Source: Curtobacterium sp. MCJR17_055
Lineage (GTDB): Bacteria; Actinomycetota; Actinomycetes; Actinomycetales; Microbacteriaceae
Assembly (NCBI RefSeq): GCF_003224335.1
Contig: NZ_QKLF01000002.1
Span: 496,001 to 560,000 of the forward strand
Length of the DNA: 64,000 nt
Reading direction: 5' to 3'
The notes beneath the pieces are model-generated. The model ran no database searches. It worked only from the letters and a program-made list of their open reading frames with translations, and was not told the origin of the DNA. Shown piece by piece: positions 35,667-44,657 of this stretch (position 1 is its first letter; the number at the start of each line of letters is the position of its first letter). The translations under genes and the position numbers were made by a program.

Positions 35667-35749
35667 GGTGGTGCTCCTGTTCCCCGGCGTGGTCACCGGA
35701 TCCGATGAGGAGTGCGTCCGAGATGGAGGTGCGGGATCACCTCGGCGGA

Positions 35750-35787
35750 CTTACGGCGTAAGCCCGCGTCGGAGCTTACGACGTAAG
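35750..35787 (+). promoter_or_regulatory. Twin TetR-type operators
   Basis: CTTACGGCGTAAG (35750-35762) and CTTACGACGTAAG (35775-35787) are perfect 6-bp inverted repeats around one base, with centres 25 bp apart. They lie between the divergent DUF2382 and TetR genes, 86 bp before the TetR start, and are the likely binding sites of that repressor. Confidence 0.72.
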
Positions 35788-35872
35788 CGCGCGTACGGTC
35801 TCAGGTACGGCAGCGACGCACCCCGAGGACGCAGTCGGGGCCGGAAGCCACCCACAGCGAGGGAGATCCGCC

Positions 35873-36574
35873 ATGGCGGCACGCGACAGGACGACCGCAC
35901 CCGGGCTGAGCCGGGACCTCATCGTCGCGACCGCGCTCGGGCAGATCGACCGGTCGGGCACGCAGGGGCTGTCGATGCGCTCCCTCGCGCAGGAGCTCGG
36001 CGTCGAGGCCATGTCCCTCTACCGGTACGTGCACGGGAAGGAGGACCTGCTCGAGGGCATCGTCGCCTCACTGATGAGCGACCTCGTCTCCCACCTCGAG
36101 GAGGCCGAGGGCACGCACTGGCAGGCGTTCCTCCAGACGGTCGCGCACGCGGTCCGCCGGATCGCGACGGACCACCCCAAGGCGTTCCCCCTCGTCGCCA
36201 CCCGCCATCCCGCGGCACCCTGGCTGCGTCCGCCGCTCCGGAGCATCGAGGTCGTCGACACGTTCCTCCGGGCCCTCACCGGGAACGGGTTCTCCGACGC
36301 GCAGGCCGTCAACGCCTACCGCGCGTTCAGCAGCTTCCTGCTCGGCCAGCTCCTCCTGCAGTCCGTGGTCAGGGGAGCCGAGGCAGGACCCGCCGAGGAG
36401 CCGCTCGACGAGGGCGGCGCCGCCGTCCCGGAGGGCGACGGGAACCTGTCCCTCGACATCGCCCCGGAGGTGCAGCGGCTGCGTGCCCTGCTCAGCGAGG
36501 ACCGCAGCGACGAGGAGTTCGAGGTCTCGCTCGAAGCGCTCCTCGACCGCCTGGACCGCGAGCTCTCGCAGTAG
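35873..36574 (+). CDS. TetR/AcrR family transcriptional regulator
   Basis: A 233-residue regulator. The N-terminal helix-turn-helix is GLSRDLIVATALGQIDRSGT with LSMRSLAQELGVEAMSLYRY, where the segment MSLYRYVHGKEDLLEGI is the TetR-family recognition helix and following turn. The C-terminal helical domain resembles TetR_C_1 (tetracycline-repressor-like): VAHAVRRIATDHPKAFPLVA, FSDAQAVNAYRAFSSFLLGQ. ATG 35873 has GAGGGAGA about 6 nt upstream. Autoregulation and control of the divergent PRC-barrel gene through the twin operators is likely. Confidence 0.9.
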   Translation: MAARDRTTAPGLSRDLIVATALGQIDRSGTQGLSMRSLAQELGVEAMSLYRYVHGKEDLLEGIVASLMSDLVSHLEEAEGTHWQAFLQTVAHAVRRIATDHPKAFPLVATRHPAAPWLRPPLRSIEVVDTFLRALTGNGFSDAQAVNAYRAFSSFLLGQLLLQSVVRGAEAGPAEEPLDEGGAAVPEGDGNLSLDIAPEVQRLRALLSEDRSDEEFEVSLEALLDRLDRELSQ

Positions 36575-36592
36575 CGATAACGATTCTCATTT
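36574..36592 (+). promoter_or_regulatory. Zur/Fur-like metal box upstream of the S53 peptidase
   Basis: GATAACGATTCTCATT (36576-36591) reads AATGAGAATCGTTATC on the other strand, close to the imperfect palindrome TGA-N-AAT-N-ATT-N-TCA typical of actinobacterial Zur sites. It is an A+T-rich island in GC-rich DNA, 66 bp before the peptidase start and next to a possible -10 (TAAGGT). Zinc control of the two downstream secreted proteins is inferred. Confidence 0.5.
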
Positions 36593-36657
36593 GCCTGTAA
36601 GGTTCCGGGAGCAGCGCGCCGCGCTGCGCTCCCGTCTCCCACCTGACCAGGACCCCC

Positions 36658-38457
36658 ATGCAGACCCGTCTCGTCATCGGTGCGCTCGCGCTCGCCGTGC
36701 TCGTCCCCGGCGCGCTCCTCGCGCGCCCCGCACCACCAGCCGCGGACACGCGGACCCTCTCCGACTCCGTCCCGACCTGGGTCGCCCACGCCGAGCGTGG
36801 TGCCCCGGTGACCACCGACACCCTGGACTTCTCCGTCCTCCTCGATCCCGCGCGCACCGACGCCGCGCCGGACGTGGCCGCGTGGCTGCGCGGGGCGGGC
36901 CTCCAGGTCGACGACCTGCGCGAGTCGGTCGCGGTCCTGCCGGTCTCCGGTCCGGCCGACCGCGTCGGCGACGCGTTCGGGACGTCCTTCGCCTCCTGGA
37001 CCACCGCCGGTGCGACCGCGGTCGCACCGGACCGTGCCCTCTCGGTGCCGCGTGCGCTCGACGCCGTCGTCGGCGTGGCCGGTGTCGTCGACGCCGACGG
37101 GATCCGACCGACCGTCGCCGGTCCGACCGACGATCCGACTCCCGGTCCGGGCGAGACGGACGCCCGGCCTCCGGTCCTGGCGGACGACGGCCAGTGCGCC
37201 GCCTACTGGGGTGAGCGGGTGACCGATGCGTGGCCCGCCTCGGTGGACGTCACCCACCGCTCGAACGCCCTGTGCGGGTACCAGCCGCAGCAGCTCCGCG
37301 AGATCCACCACGTCCCGGCGGAGTACACCGGCGAGGGTGCACGGATCGCGATCGTCGCCGCGTACGACGACCCGGACGTGGAAGCGAACACGAACACGTA
37401 CTTCCGCGCGGCCGGCGCCCAGCCGTTCCGCAGCGGGCAGTACCAGCACCACGCACCGGCCTCGCCCGACGTGGACCGGTGCGGCGGCCCGCAGAGCTGG
37501 ACCGAGGAGCAGCACCTGGACGTGCAGGCGGTCCACGCGATGGCGCCCGATGCCTCCGTCGCCTACTGGGGTGCCGACGACTGCAGCACCACAGCGCTCT
37601 TCACACGGATCCTCGACGTCGTCGAGGACGACCAGGCCGACGTCATCAGCCTGTCCTTCGGGTCGACCGAGGACCTCGACAGTGCTGACGACCGCGAGCT
37701 CCTGAACCGGGTGCTCGTCGAGGCGGCGTCGCGGGGCATCTCCGTCTTCGCGTCCTCGGGCAACGACGGCGACCACAGCGACTTCGGCGACCACGACGAA
37801 GGTGCCGACGTGACGTCCCCGGCCTCGAGCCCGTACATCACCGCCGTCGGCGCGACGAGCACCGGTCTGGCCGCCGACGGGTCCGTCGCGGTCGAGGCCG
37901 GGTGGGAGACCGAGACCCGGTTCGCCCGCAACGGTGCCCTGATCCCGCCCGGCTTCGCGTACGGCGCCGGCGGTGGGGAGTCCGACGTGTACGACCGTCC
38001 GACGTGGCAGCGTCAGCTGCTCGACGAGCCGGGGACGGGGCGCCTCGTCCCGGACGTCGCCTCGATCGGCGACCCGAACACCGGGTTCGTCGTCCACGGC
38101 CCGCACAACGGCCGCGTCGAGTACGCCACACACGGCGGGACGAGCCTCGCGACGCCGATGGTCGCCTCGATGGTCGCGCTCGCGAAGGCCGCGACCGGAG
38201 TCGAGGTCGGGCTCGCCACCCCGGCGCTGTACGACCTGCTCGGCACCGACGCGATCCGTGACGTCACGCCCGCGTCGGCGGCCACCTGGTCACCGAAGGG
38301 CCCCGACGCCGGAGCCCTCTGGCCGGAGACCGTCTTCGTCTGGGACACGAAGCCGCAGAGCCTGCAGTCCGCCCCCGGCTGGGACGACGTGACCGGCGTT
38401 GGTGTGCCCGACGGACGCGCCTTCATCGAGGGCTTCGGCAAGGAGGACGACCGATGA
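36658..38457 (+). CDS. S53 family (sedolisin) secreted serine-carboxyl peptidase
   Basis: A 599-residue exported peptidase. Signal peptide core LVIGALALAVLVPGALLA is followed by a pro-domain to about residue 160 and the catalytic domain. The catalytic Glu-xxx-Asp is E284-Q-H-L-D288, the oxyanion Asp is D370 in FASSGNDGD, and the nucleophile is S496 in GGTSLATPM (SGTS is usual, here GGTS). A calcium site near the end is suggested by WDDVTGVGVPDG. These enzymes act at acid pH in other bacteria. It is coupled by ATGA to the LAFTG surface protein, so the peptidase may process or work beside it. A Zur-like box lies upstream. Confidence 0.9.
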   Translation: MQTRLVIGALALAVLVPGALLARPAPPAADTRTLSDSVPTWVAHAERGAPVTTDTLDFSVLLDPARTDAAPDVAAWLRGAGLQVDDLRESVAVLPVSGPADRVGDAFGTSFASWTTAGATAVAPDRALSVPRALDAVVGVAGVVDADGIRPTVAGPTDDPTPGPGETDARPPVLADDGQCAAYWGERVTDAWPASVDVTHRSNALCGYQPQQLREIHHVPAEYTGEGARIAIVAAYDDPDVEANTNTYFRAAGAQPFRSGQYQHHAPASPDVDRCGGPQSWTEEQHLDVQAVHAMAPDASVAYWGADDCSTTALFTRILDVVEDDQADVISLSFGSTEDLDSADDRELLNRVLVEAASRGISVFASSGNDGDHSDFGDHDEGADVTSPASSPYITAVGATSTGLAADGSVAVEAGWETETRFARNGALIPPGFAYGAGGGESDVYDRPTWQRQLLDEPGTGRLVPDVASIGDPNTGFVVHGPHNGRVEYATHGGTSLATPMVASMVALAKAATGVEVGLATPALYDLLGTDAIRDVTPASAATWSPKGPDAGALWPETVFVWDTKPQSLQSAPGWDDVTGVGVPDGRAFIEGFGKEDDR

Positions 38458-41180
38458 CCGCACGCACCAGCACCCGCAGCAGGACCAGCACGAGGGCCGC
38501 CGTCGCGCTCGCCGCGACGATGCTCCTCGGGCTCGGGATCGCCACCCCGGCGCTCGCCGCCCCGGCGCTCGCCGCCGACGGGGCACCGCTCGCGAAGGCG
38601 TCCGGTGTCGAGGTCGTCGACATCGACGGCGGCACGCTCACCCGTCCGACGCCCGCCGTCGAGTGGCGTTCCGGCGAAGCCGTGGAGGCCCGTGCCGACG
38701 GGACGACGGACGTCCTGAAGCTCAACACGACCCAGACGACCGGGCTGCGGACGACGGCAGGACCGGACGGCGCCGTGTCGACGATCGAGTCGGGGACGTT
38801 CACGCTCCGTGACCGCCCGGCGGTGACCTTCCGGGACCTCCGGGTCGCCTGCACCCCGGGTGCCGATCCGGTCGTCACCCTCGGCAGCCTGTCGATCGGT
38901 GGCACCGACGTCACCGCGGAGGCGACCGCCCGACCCGGGTGGAGCACCGACCTGCCCGACTCCCGCTACGGGCCGACCCGGGTCCTGGTCGGCACCACGA
39001 CGACCAGCGCGGACGGGACGGCGACGACGGTCGGGCTGCGGATCGACGGGGACTCGGGCGCCTCCGAGATCTCCCGCGTCCGGGCGGGCTCCGTCTCCTG
39101 CGCACCGGCGAGCACCTGGCCGACGCCCGCACCGACGCCGGCGCCGACCCCGACGCCGACACCCACACCCACGCCGACAGCCACGCCGGAGCCGACCGCA
39201 CCGCCGACTGCCGACCCGGACGACGCAGCACACGCCCGCTCGGTCTCCGGCATCACCGTGACCGCGCCCGACGGCTCCGTCCTCATCGACGGCCAGCCGG
39301 CGCTGACCGGGACCGGGACCCGCAGCGTGGACCGGGTCACAGCGGCTGACGGCTCCGCCTCGACGGGTCGTGGCGTCACCGTCACGACGACGGCCGACGG
39401 CGCCTCCGACATCGGGATCGACTCGTTCGAACAGGTCCCCGACGCCGCGACCGACCCCGTCGCCGCGTACCGCTGGCCGGCGCTCCGCGTCTACGGCCTG
39501 CACGCCCACGTCACGCCCGAGGGGACGATGACGGTCGGGTTCGACGACGAGTCGAGCGCGGTCTTCGTCAACGGCGTCTGGATCAACACCGCCACCGACC
39601 TGTACACCGGCGTCGACGCCGACGGGGAGGAGCGGGTGCGGGTCGCCTTCGGCGAGCGCACCGTGCACGAGGACGGCAGCACGACCCTCACCGCCCTGCG
39701 CTACACGGACCTCACCGGCACCCACCCGGAGGTCGCACTCGGGATCGTCACCCTCCCGGCACCCGCCGCGAGTCCCGCTCCCGACGCGCGGGTCACCGAG
39801 GCGTGGGGCGTCGGTGTCACGGCCGCGGACGGCAGCACCCTGGTCAGCCCGCAGCCGCGGGTGACCGCAGCCGGCGACCGACGGTCAGCCGAGCGGATCG
39901 GAGCCCCGGACGGCTACCCCGCCCGGGCCACGGACGTGACGGCGGCGATCGGGGCGGGGGGCGACACCGCCACCCTCTCGGTCGGACACTACGAACAGGT
40001 CCCGGGTGAGGGCGACGACCCCGTCGCCGAGTACCGGTGGCCCGCCCTCAAGGTGAACGGGCTGCACGCCGAGGTCACGGCGGACGGCACGATGGACGTC
40101 ACGTTCGACGACGAGGCGAACGCCGTGTTCGTCAACGGCGTCTGGATCAACACCGCCACCGATCTGTACACCGGCCTCGACGGGGACGGGGACGAGCGGG
40201 TCCGCGTGCACGTCGGGGAGCGGGTCGAGAACGCCGACGGCACCGTCACGCTCACCGCCCTGCACTACGAGGACCTGACCGGCACGTACCCGGAGGTCCG
40301 ACTCGGCCAGGTCACCATCGCCCCGACGGCCGGAGGTGACCCCGGCGACGGCGACGGCGACGGCGACGGGGCGCCCGCACCGGCTCCCGGCACCGACGAC
40401 CCGGCACCCGGTCGCTGGTACGCCTACGGGCTCCGGAGCACGGGAGCCAGTGACGTCGGCGCGCAACCCCTCGCGGCACCGGCTGCCTCCGGTGGTCCGG
40501 TCACGGCCCGCGCGGACGTGGTGGGCGACGGTGGTGCCGGGCAGCTCCGGGTGACCGGGGCCTCCGTCCGGTCCGCGCAGGACCGCGGTGCGGTGCGACT
40601 CGACCGGGTCGTGCTCTTCCCCGGCACGCGCCTTGCGGGTGAGCTGCGCGACGTGCAGGTCACGGTCAGCGGGACCGCCACCACGGTGACCACCGGCGGC
40701 GGTCGGATCGCCGGCACGACGATCCCGGCCGGTCCGGTCGCAGCGGACACCCGGATCGCGGTGCCGGGAGGCGCGGGCACGCTCGTCCTCAACGAGCAGC
40801 GCACCACGGGTGCCGACCGGTCCGTCACGGCCGTCCACTTCACGGACCGTTCCGGACTCGGTGCCGACGTCTCGGCAGCCGTCGTCACCACCGAGCGGGT
40901 CGATCCGCCGGTCGACGGCGGGGCTCCGGGAGGCGGGGACGCCGGTCAGGACGACGGCGCGCCCGGGCAGGGCGGCGGCAACGAGGCAGCGCCCGGCGCG
41001 CTCTCGCCCGACGGGTCCAGCCCGGCCGGGACCAGCGGGACCAGCGGGACCAGCGGGACCGGCGGGCAGGCCCTGGCCTTCACGGGTGCGTCCGTCCGGT
41101 CGGCGCTGATTGCAGCGGCGCTCCTGCTCACGGCGGGAGTGGCCACGATCGCGCTCCGCCGCCGTCGTCACTCCTCGTGA
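38454..41180 (+). CDS. LAFTG cell-wall-anchored surface protein with repeated domains
   Basis: A 908-residue surface protein. Signal peptide AAVALAATMLLGLGIATPAL ends near ALAA. A first beta-rich domain (about 43-215) is followed by a Pro/Thr linker, then two very similar domains (about 255-435 and 440-610). Each of these contains AVFVNGVWINTATDLYTG and EQVP..DPVAxYRWPAL, and their DNA is nearly identical over 45 bp (39560 and 40128), so the duplication is recent. A fourth domain (about 655-830) resembles choice-of-anchor P modules. Gly/Ser/Thr repeats (GTSGTSGTSGTGG) lead to LAFTG at 874-878, a helix and RRRRH, a class E sortase signal. Operon with the S53 peptidase. Ligand unknown; metal or substrate binding is possible given the Zur-like box. 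Confidence 0.82.
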   Translation: MTARTSTRSRTSTRAAVALAATMLLGLGIATPALAAPALAADGAPLAKASGVEVVDIDGGTLTRPTPAVEWRSGEAVEARADGTTDVLKLNTTQTTGLRTTAGPDGAVSTIESGTFTLRDRPAVTFRDLRVACTPGADPVVTLGSLSIGGTDVTAEATARPGWSTDLPDSRYGPTRVLVGTTTTSADGTATTVGLRIDGDSGASEISRVRAGSVSCAPASTWPTPAPTPAPTPTPTPTPTPTATPEPTAPPTADPDDAAHARSVSGITVTAPDGSVLIDGQPALTGTGTRSVDRVTAADGSASTGRGVTVTTTADGASDIGIDSFEQVPDAATDPVAAYRWPALRVYGLHAHVTPEGTMTVGFDDESSAVFVNGVWINTATDLYTGVDADGEERVRVAFGERTVHEDGSTTLTALRYTDLTGTHPEVALGIVTLPAPAASPAPDARVTEAWGVGVTAADGSTLVSPQPRVTAAGDRRSAERIGAPDGYPARATDVTAAIGAGGDTATLSVGHYEQVPGEGDDPVAEYRWPALKVNGLHAEVTADGTMDVTFDDEANAVFVNGVWINTATDLYTGLDGDGDERVRVHVGERVENADGTVTLTALHYEDLTGTYPEVRLGQVTIAPTAGGDPGDGDGDGDGAPAPAPGTDDPAPGRWYAYGLRSTGASDVGAQPLAAPAASGGPVTARADVVGDGGAGQLRVTGASVRSAQDRGAVRLDRVVLFPGTRLAGELRDVQVTVSGTATTVTTGGGRIAGTTIPAGPVAADTRIAVPGGAGTLVLNEQRTTGADRSVTAVHFTDRSGLGADVSAAVVTTERVDPPVDGGAPGGGDAGQDDGAPGQGGGNEAAPGALSPDGSSPAGTSGTSGTSGTGGQALAFTGASVRSALIAAALLLTAGVATIALRRRRHSS

Positions 41181-41184
41181 CCAG

Positions 41185-41215
41185 CAGCGGGAGGCCACTC
41201 GTCGGCCTCCCGCTG
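41185..41215 (+). terminator. Hairpin terminator after the surface-protein operon
   Basis: CAGCGGGAGGCC (41185-41196) pairs perfectly with GGCCTCCCGCTG (41204-41215) over 7 nt, 5 bp beyond the stop codon. Confidence 0.72.
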
Positions 41216-41242
41216 TGCGGCGACGCGTGACACGGTGAGGTC

Positions 41243-41284
41243 CGGGCTGCTGCAGTGCGTCTCCGCGACGCCTGCAGCAGCCCG
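41243..41284. terminator. Second strong hairpin before the convergent MarR gene
   Basis: CGGGCTGCTGCAG (41243-41255) pairs with its complement at 41272-41284, and inside it GCGTC (41257-41261) pairs with GACGC (41267-41271). This makes an almost continuous 18-bp stem. It may end the MarR transcript coming from the other side. The remainder of 41216-41376 holds nothing I recognise. Confidence 0.6.
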
Positions 41285-41376
41285 ACCGCGTCCCCGCGAC
41301 TCCTGGGGTGGCCCCGACCGCGTCGGTCAGCGCCGTCAGCGGGCGGCGCCCACGAGTCGACACCCGGCGGAGCGGT

Positions 41377-41901
41377 TCAGCCGTCGGATCTCGCGTCGTC
41401 GCGCTCGCCGGCCCGGCGGATCGCGTCCGCGAAGCGGGAGGCGAACCGGGTGACCACGGCGGCCTCGTCGTCGGAGAGCTCGTCGATGACGGTGATCAAC
41501 GGCGTGTGGATGTGCCCGTACGCCCGGGTGAGGTCGGCGGTCGCGCTCTCGGTCGGCACCAGCACGACACTGCGACGGTCGCGCGGGTTCGGTCGTCGCT
41601 CGACCCGGTCAGCGCCGCTCAACCGGTCCACCAGCTTCGTGACGCCGGCCGTGGTCAGGCGGAGTTTCGCCGCCAGTTCCGTAGGGCTGAGGAATCGCTC
41701 CGTGCGCCCGGCCTCCACCAGGTGCAGCAGGGCCACCGCGTCGACGGGACGCATCTGCAACGCCCGCAGGGCCTGCTCGTCGGCGTCGTGCACGCTGTCA
41801 CTCAGTGCCTGCAGGGCTTCGATGGCGGCCGCTCCCGCCGTGCTGCGGGGCTCCTCTGCTCCGGAACGGTGGGCGTTGCGTGCGTTGTCCTCGTTCGGCA
41901 T
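41377..41901 (-). CDS. MarR family transcriptional regulator
   Basis: A 174-residue winged-helix regulator. The DNA-binding part reads MRPVDAVALLHLVEAG, FLSPTELAAKLRLTTAGVTK, LVDRLSGADRVERRPNPRDR and RSVVLVPTE, the typical MarR recognition helix and wing with the D-x-R motif. The N-terminus is polar. ATG 41901 has an AGGACGAGG-type ribosome site. The divergent small membrane gene at 42077 is its nearest possible target. An A+T-rich stretch (41965-42000) with TTC..GAA symmetry may be its operator. Confidence 0.85.
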   Translation of the reverse strand: MPNEDNARNAHRSGAEEPRSTAGAAAIEALQALSDSVHDADEQALRALQMRPVDAVALLHLVEAGRTERFLSPTELAAKLRLTTAGVTKLVDRLSGADRVERRPNPRDRRSVVLVPTESATADLTRAYGHIHTPLITVIDELSDDEAAVVTRFASRFADAIRRAGERDDARSDG

Positions 41902-42076
41902 CAGATCGGACCTCGTCCTTCGGCTCTCGATGATGCTGCTCCTCCTCAGCGGCGGAAGCAAGCAGAGTGCGTATTCTGCGAAGTACGAAACTGGGTGAGT
42001 AATCAGCGCGGTTGGAGGAGTGTCGAGATCACGCGGCCACCGGACGCCCGGTGGCACTGAACACGAAGGAGACACC

Positions 42077-42388
42077 ATGTCGAACACGACAGGGAACACC
42101 GCGCGCCACGACAACGTCGTGCGCCGCACCTGGAACGAGACCAAGTCCGCCCTGAAGACCACGGAGTTCTACGCGTGGATCGTCGTCTCGCTCGCGATCC
42201 TCATCGCGTCCGCCGTCGTCGACAACGCGGACGAGGGCCACACCGGCTTCGGCGCCGACCAGGCCTGGCTCTACGTCGCGCTCGTGACGATGGCATACAT
42301 CCTCAGCCGTGGCATCGCGAAGGCCGGCGTCCGCAAGCCGGAGCACGACGACGACGACCGCCGCGACGGCAACGGCCGCTCGAACTAG
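42077..42388 (+). CDS. Small two-helix membrane protein
   Basis: A 103-residue protein. The N-terminal motif NVVRRTWNETKSALKTTEFY leads into a helix AWIVVSLAILIASAVV, then an acidic loop with DNADEGHTGFGADQ and a second helix AWLYVALVTMAYILSRG. The C-terminus is a highly charged KPEHDDDDRRDGNGR. The KTTEFYAWIV pattern is shared by conserved actinobacterial hypothetical membrane proteins. ATG 42077 has AAGGAGA 5 nt upstream. Divergent from MarR; function unknown. Confidence 0.75.
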   Translation: MSNTTGNTARHDNVVRRTWNETKSALKTTEFYAWIVVSLAILIASAVVDNADEGHTGFGADQAWLYVALVTMAYILSRGIAKAGVRKPEHDDDDRRDGNGRSN

Positions 42389-42473
42389 TCGAGCGACACC
42401 GCGCCCCGGCTCCGGCCGGGTGCGCGCACCAGCACGTCACACGTGCAACTCCGGAGATGGTGGACCGGATCGA

Positions 42474-42509
42474 AACAGGCCGTCCCGCATCCCAGCGGGA
42501 CGGCCTGTT
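42474..42509. terminator. Bidirectional hairpin terminator
   Basis: A 15-bp perfect stem (42474-42488 with 42495-42509) over a 6-nt loop, flanked by GAA and TTCC. It lies between the convergent small membrane gene and the beta-helix protein and can serve both. Confidence 0.75.
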
Positions 42510-42571
42510 CCGTCCGTGCGACCGCACGGTCGCCGCTCCGCCCTGAGGCGCCGGGGCGGACAGCGCGGCTC

Positions 42572-44449
42572 CTACTCGACGGCCCCGTTCGAGTAGCGCG
42601 TCACGGTCTGCGGCTGCCCGGACACGGCTCCCGTCGCGGCGGAACCCTGGCCGTTGATGACGTGGTCGATCGTCCCCGCATCCGCGTTGAGCGCGACCGT
42701 CGTGAGGTCGTGCATGACCACGCCCGGTCGGTCCGGGACCTCGAAGGACTGCGTCGCGTGGAGCGTCGGGTCCACGTTCGTAAAGATGTAGCTCCCGAGG
42801 CCCCATGCTTCGTGCGTCCGGACGTGGTCGGACACCTTGTACGCCGCCCATCCGTCGGTCTTCTGGTGTCGCCACGACGCCTGGTCCGGTGCGTCGTAGG
42901 GCAGCTCGTTCTGGAAGAAGACGGTCCGACCGCGCTCCCCGTTCCAGATCACGTTGTACTTCTGGTAGTGCTCGACGAAGAGGCCGGTCGCGGTCACGTC
43001 GTCGCCGTTCACGACGACCCCGGTGTCCGCGGTGTTGACGGTCCAGCCGACCGAGCCGGCGACCCCGTGGTCGGCCCGCCAGGCCCAGATGTCGTCGAGG
43101 ATCGTGTGGTCGCTGTTGACCTCGAGGCTCGTCGTCGCCTTGCCGACGTGCGGGCCGCCGATGCGGAAGAAGACGTCCTGCAGGGCGGTCGGGTCGGCTG
43201 CGCTGCCGGCGGTGGACCGGTGCCGGTCGCCCTTGTGGTGGCCGCTGCCGATCCTGAGCAGCGTCGGCGAGTTGACGGTGCCGGCGTCGAAGGTGAGCCC
43301 GGCGATGTCGACGCCCCGCACGTCGCCGACGACCATCGGGACCGCGCCGTGCTGCGCGGTGAGGGTGGCCAGGCCGAGTCCGAGCACGACGGTGTCGGCG
43401 CGCTTCACGGAGATGCTCTTCGCGACGTCGTAGACGCCCGGCGTGACGAGCAGGTTCTTCCCCTTTGCGAGGGCGGCGTTGATCTTCGCGACCGAGTCCG
43501 AGGGGTGCGCGACGAAGAAGTCGCTGAGGGGCAACGACCGGCCGGGCGTGTGCCCGTTCGCCCAGCTCGGGCCGACCGAGTCGGTCACGGCGCGCGGCAC
43601 GAACACGCGGTAGGCGCCGCGGCCGTCGACGTACAGGTACGGCTTCTCGCGGGAGACCGGCGTCGCCGTCAGTGTCGTGTACGGCGGCACCGGGAAGGAC
43701 TGTGCCGGGGCGTTGAGGTCGCCGGAGAACACCTGGTTCCAGACCCCGTTCGACCATCCGGCACCGAGGTCGGTGTTGCGCACGTAGAACTGCTGCTGCG
43801 ATCCGTTCAGCGCGCCGCCCTCGAGCTTCGAGTCGGCGACGAACCCGCCGCTGGCGTAGTTCGGGTCCTCGCAGTACGGCATGAACGTCGTGTGGTCCTT
43901 CACGTCCACCCGGCGCATCGGCGCGGCTTGCGACACCGCCCACATCTCGCTCCCCGTGTGGCATGCGTCAGCGGTCGGCACCACGTGGACGGTCAGGTTC
44001 GACACCGACCGCCAGAACGTGTCGAGTGAGCCGCTGCCGTTGCGGCCCGTCGCGGTGACACCGCCGTTGATGGTGACGCCGCTCGGGTCCTGCCCGAGGC
44101 CGTCGACCTCCGTGTAGTACCCGACGCGGATGTCGAGCGGGTCCGTGGCCGAGCCGTAGGTGCCGGGCTCGAACAGCAGCGCGTACCGGGACGTCCCCAT
44201 CTCGTTGTCGACCTGCTGGTCGTAGACGGCGTCGACCTTCGCCTGGATGTCCGCCTGCGGCATGTCCGGGGAGAAGACGAGCACGTTCGGGCCGAGGTCG
44301 CCTGCCGGAGCGTGGCTGTGCGGTGCGGCGACGGCCGTCTGCGTCGTGGCGACGACGCCGAGCACCGCTGCGCTCACGGCCACCGTCGCGCCGATGACGC
44401 GTCTGCTGGTTCGGGCCCGTCCGAGGGGCGCTGGGGCGAAGGGGTTCAC
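42572..44449 (-). CDS. Secreted right-handed beta-helix protein (GH55/pectate-lyase-like)
   Basis: A 625-residue exported protein. Signal peptide core VIGATVAVSAAVLGVVATTQ ends at VAAPHSH. The N-terminal region has VLVFSPDMPQADIQAKVDAV and GTSRYALLFEPGTYGSATDP. The middle and C-terminal parts show repeating short strands typical of parallel beta-helices: VILGLGL-type VVLGLGLATLTAQHG, VVGDVRGVDIAGLTFDAGT, NSDHTILDDIWAWRADHG and VVVNGDDVTATGLFVEHYQK. Close homologues in Streptomyces are often labelled coagulation factor 5/8-type or adenylyl cyclase, which the sequence does not support. A carbohydrate substrate is likely but unknown. Confidence 0.72.
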   Translation of the reverse strand: MNPFAPAPLGRARTSRRVIGATVAVSAAVLGVVATTQTAVAAPHSHAPAGDLGPNVLVFSPDMPQADIQAKVDAVYDQQVDNEMGTSRYALLFEPGTYGSATDPLDIRVGYYTEVDGLGQDPSGVTINGGVTATGRNGSGSLDTFWRSVSNLTVHVVPTADACHTGSEMWAVSQAAPMRRVDVKDHTTFMPYCEDPNYASGGFVADSKLEGGALNGSQQQFYVRNTDLGAGWSNGVWNQVFSGDLNAPAQSFPVPPYTTLTATPVSREKPYLYVDGRGAYRVFVPRAVTDSVGPSWANGHTPGRSLPLSDFFVAHPSDSVAKINAALAKGKNLLVTPGVYDVAKSISVKRADTVVLGLGLATLTAQHGAVPMVVGDVRGVDIAGLTFDAGTVNSPTLLRIGSGHHKGDRHRSTAGSAADPTALQDVFFRIGGPHVGKATTSLEVNSDHTILDDIWAWRADHGVAGSVGWTVNTADTGVVVNGDDVTATGLFVEHYQKYNVIWNGERGRTVFFQNELPYDAPDQASWRHQKTDGWAAYKVSDHVRTHEAWGLGSYIFTNVDPTLHATQSFEVPDRPGVVMHDLTTVALNADAGTIDHVINGQGSAATGAVSGQPQTVTRYSNGAVE

Positions 44450-44657
44450 CGGAACCTGCTTCCTTGCAGATGTGCAGCACCCGTCGGCATCCGGGCGACG
44501 TCGCTGTCACCGGGCGGAGACGGGGCCACGCGGGTTGGGGTGGCGGAAGCGTAACGCCGTCCGAACGTGGCACCCACGTCCACCGCTGTGCGGGCTCGTT
44601 GCGTGGATGATCCGGCGGCATCCGGACGGACTCCTCGGCACGGCCCGTCGGCGCGGT

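Noticed and set aside
42431-42446. Short palindrome GCACGT-CAC-ACGTGC as an operator
   Set aside because: It lies between convergent genes beside a terminator, where a repressor site has no obvious use.
42572-44449. Adenylyl cyclase or coagulation factor label for the secreted protein
   Set aside because: No cyclase or discoidin motifs are visible; the repeat pattern is that of a beta-helix.
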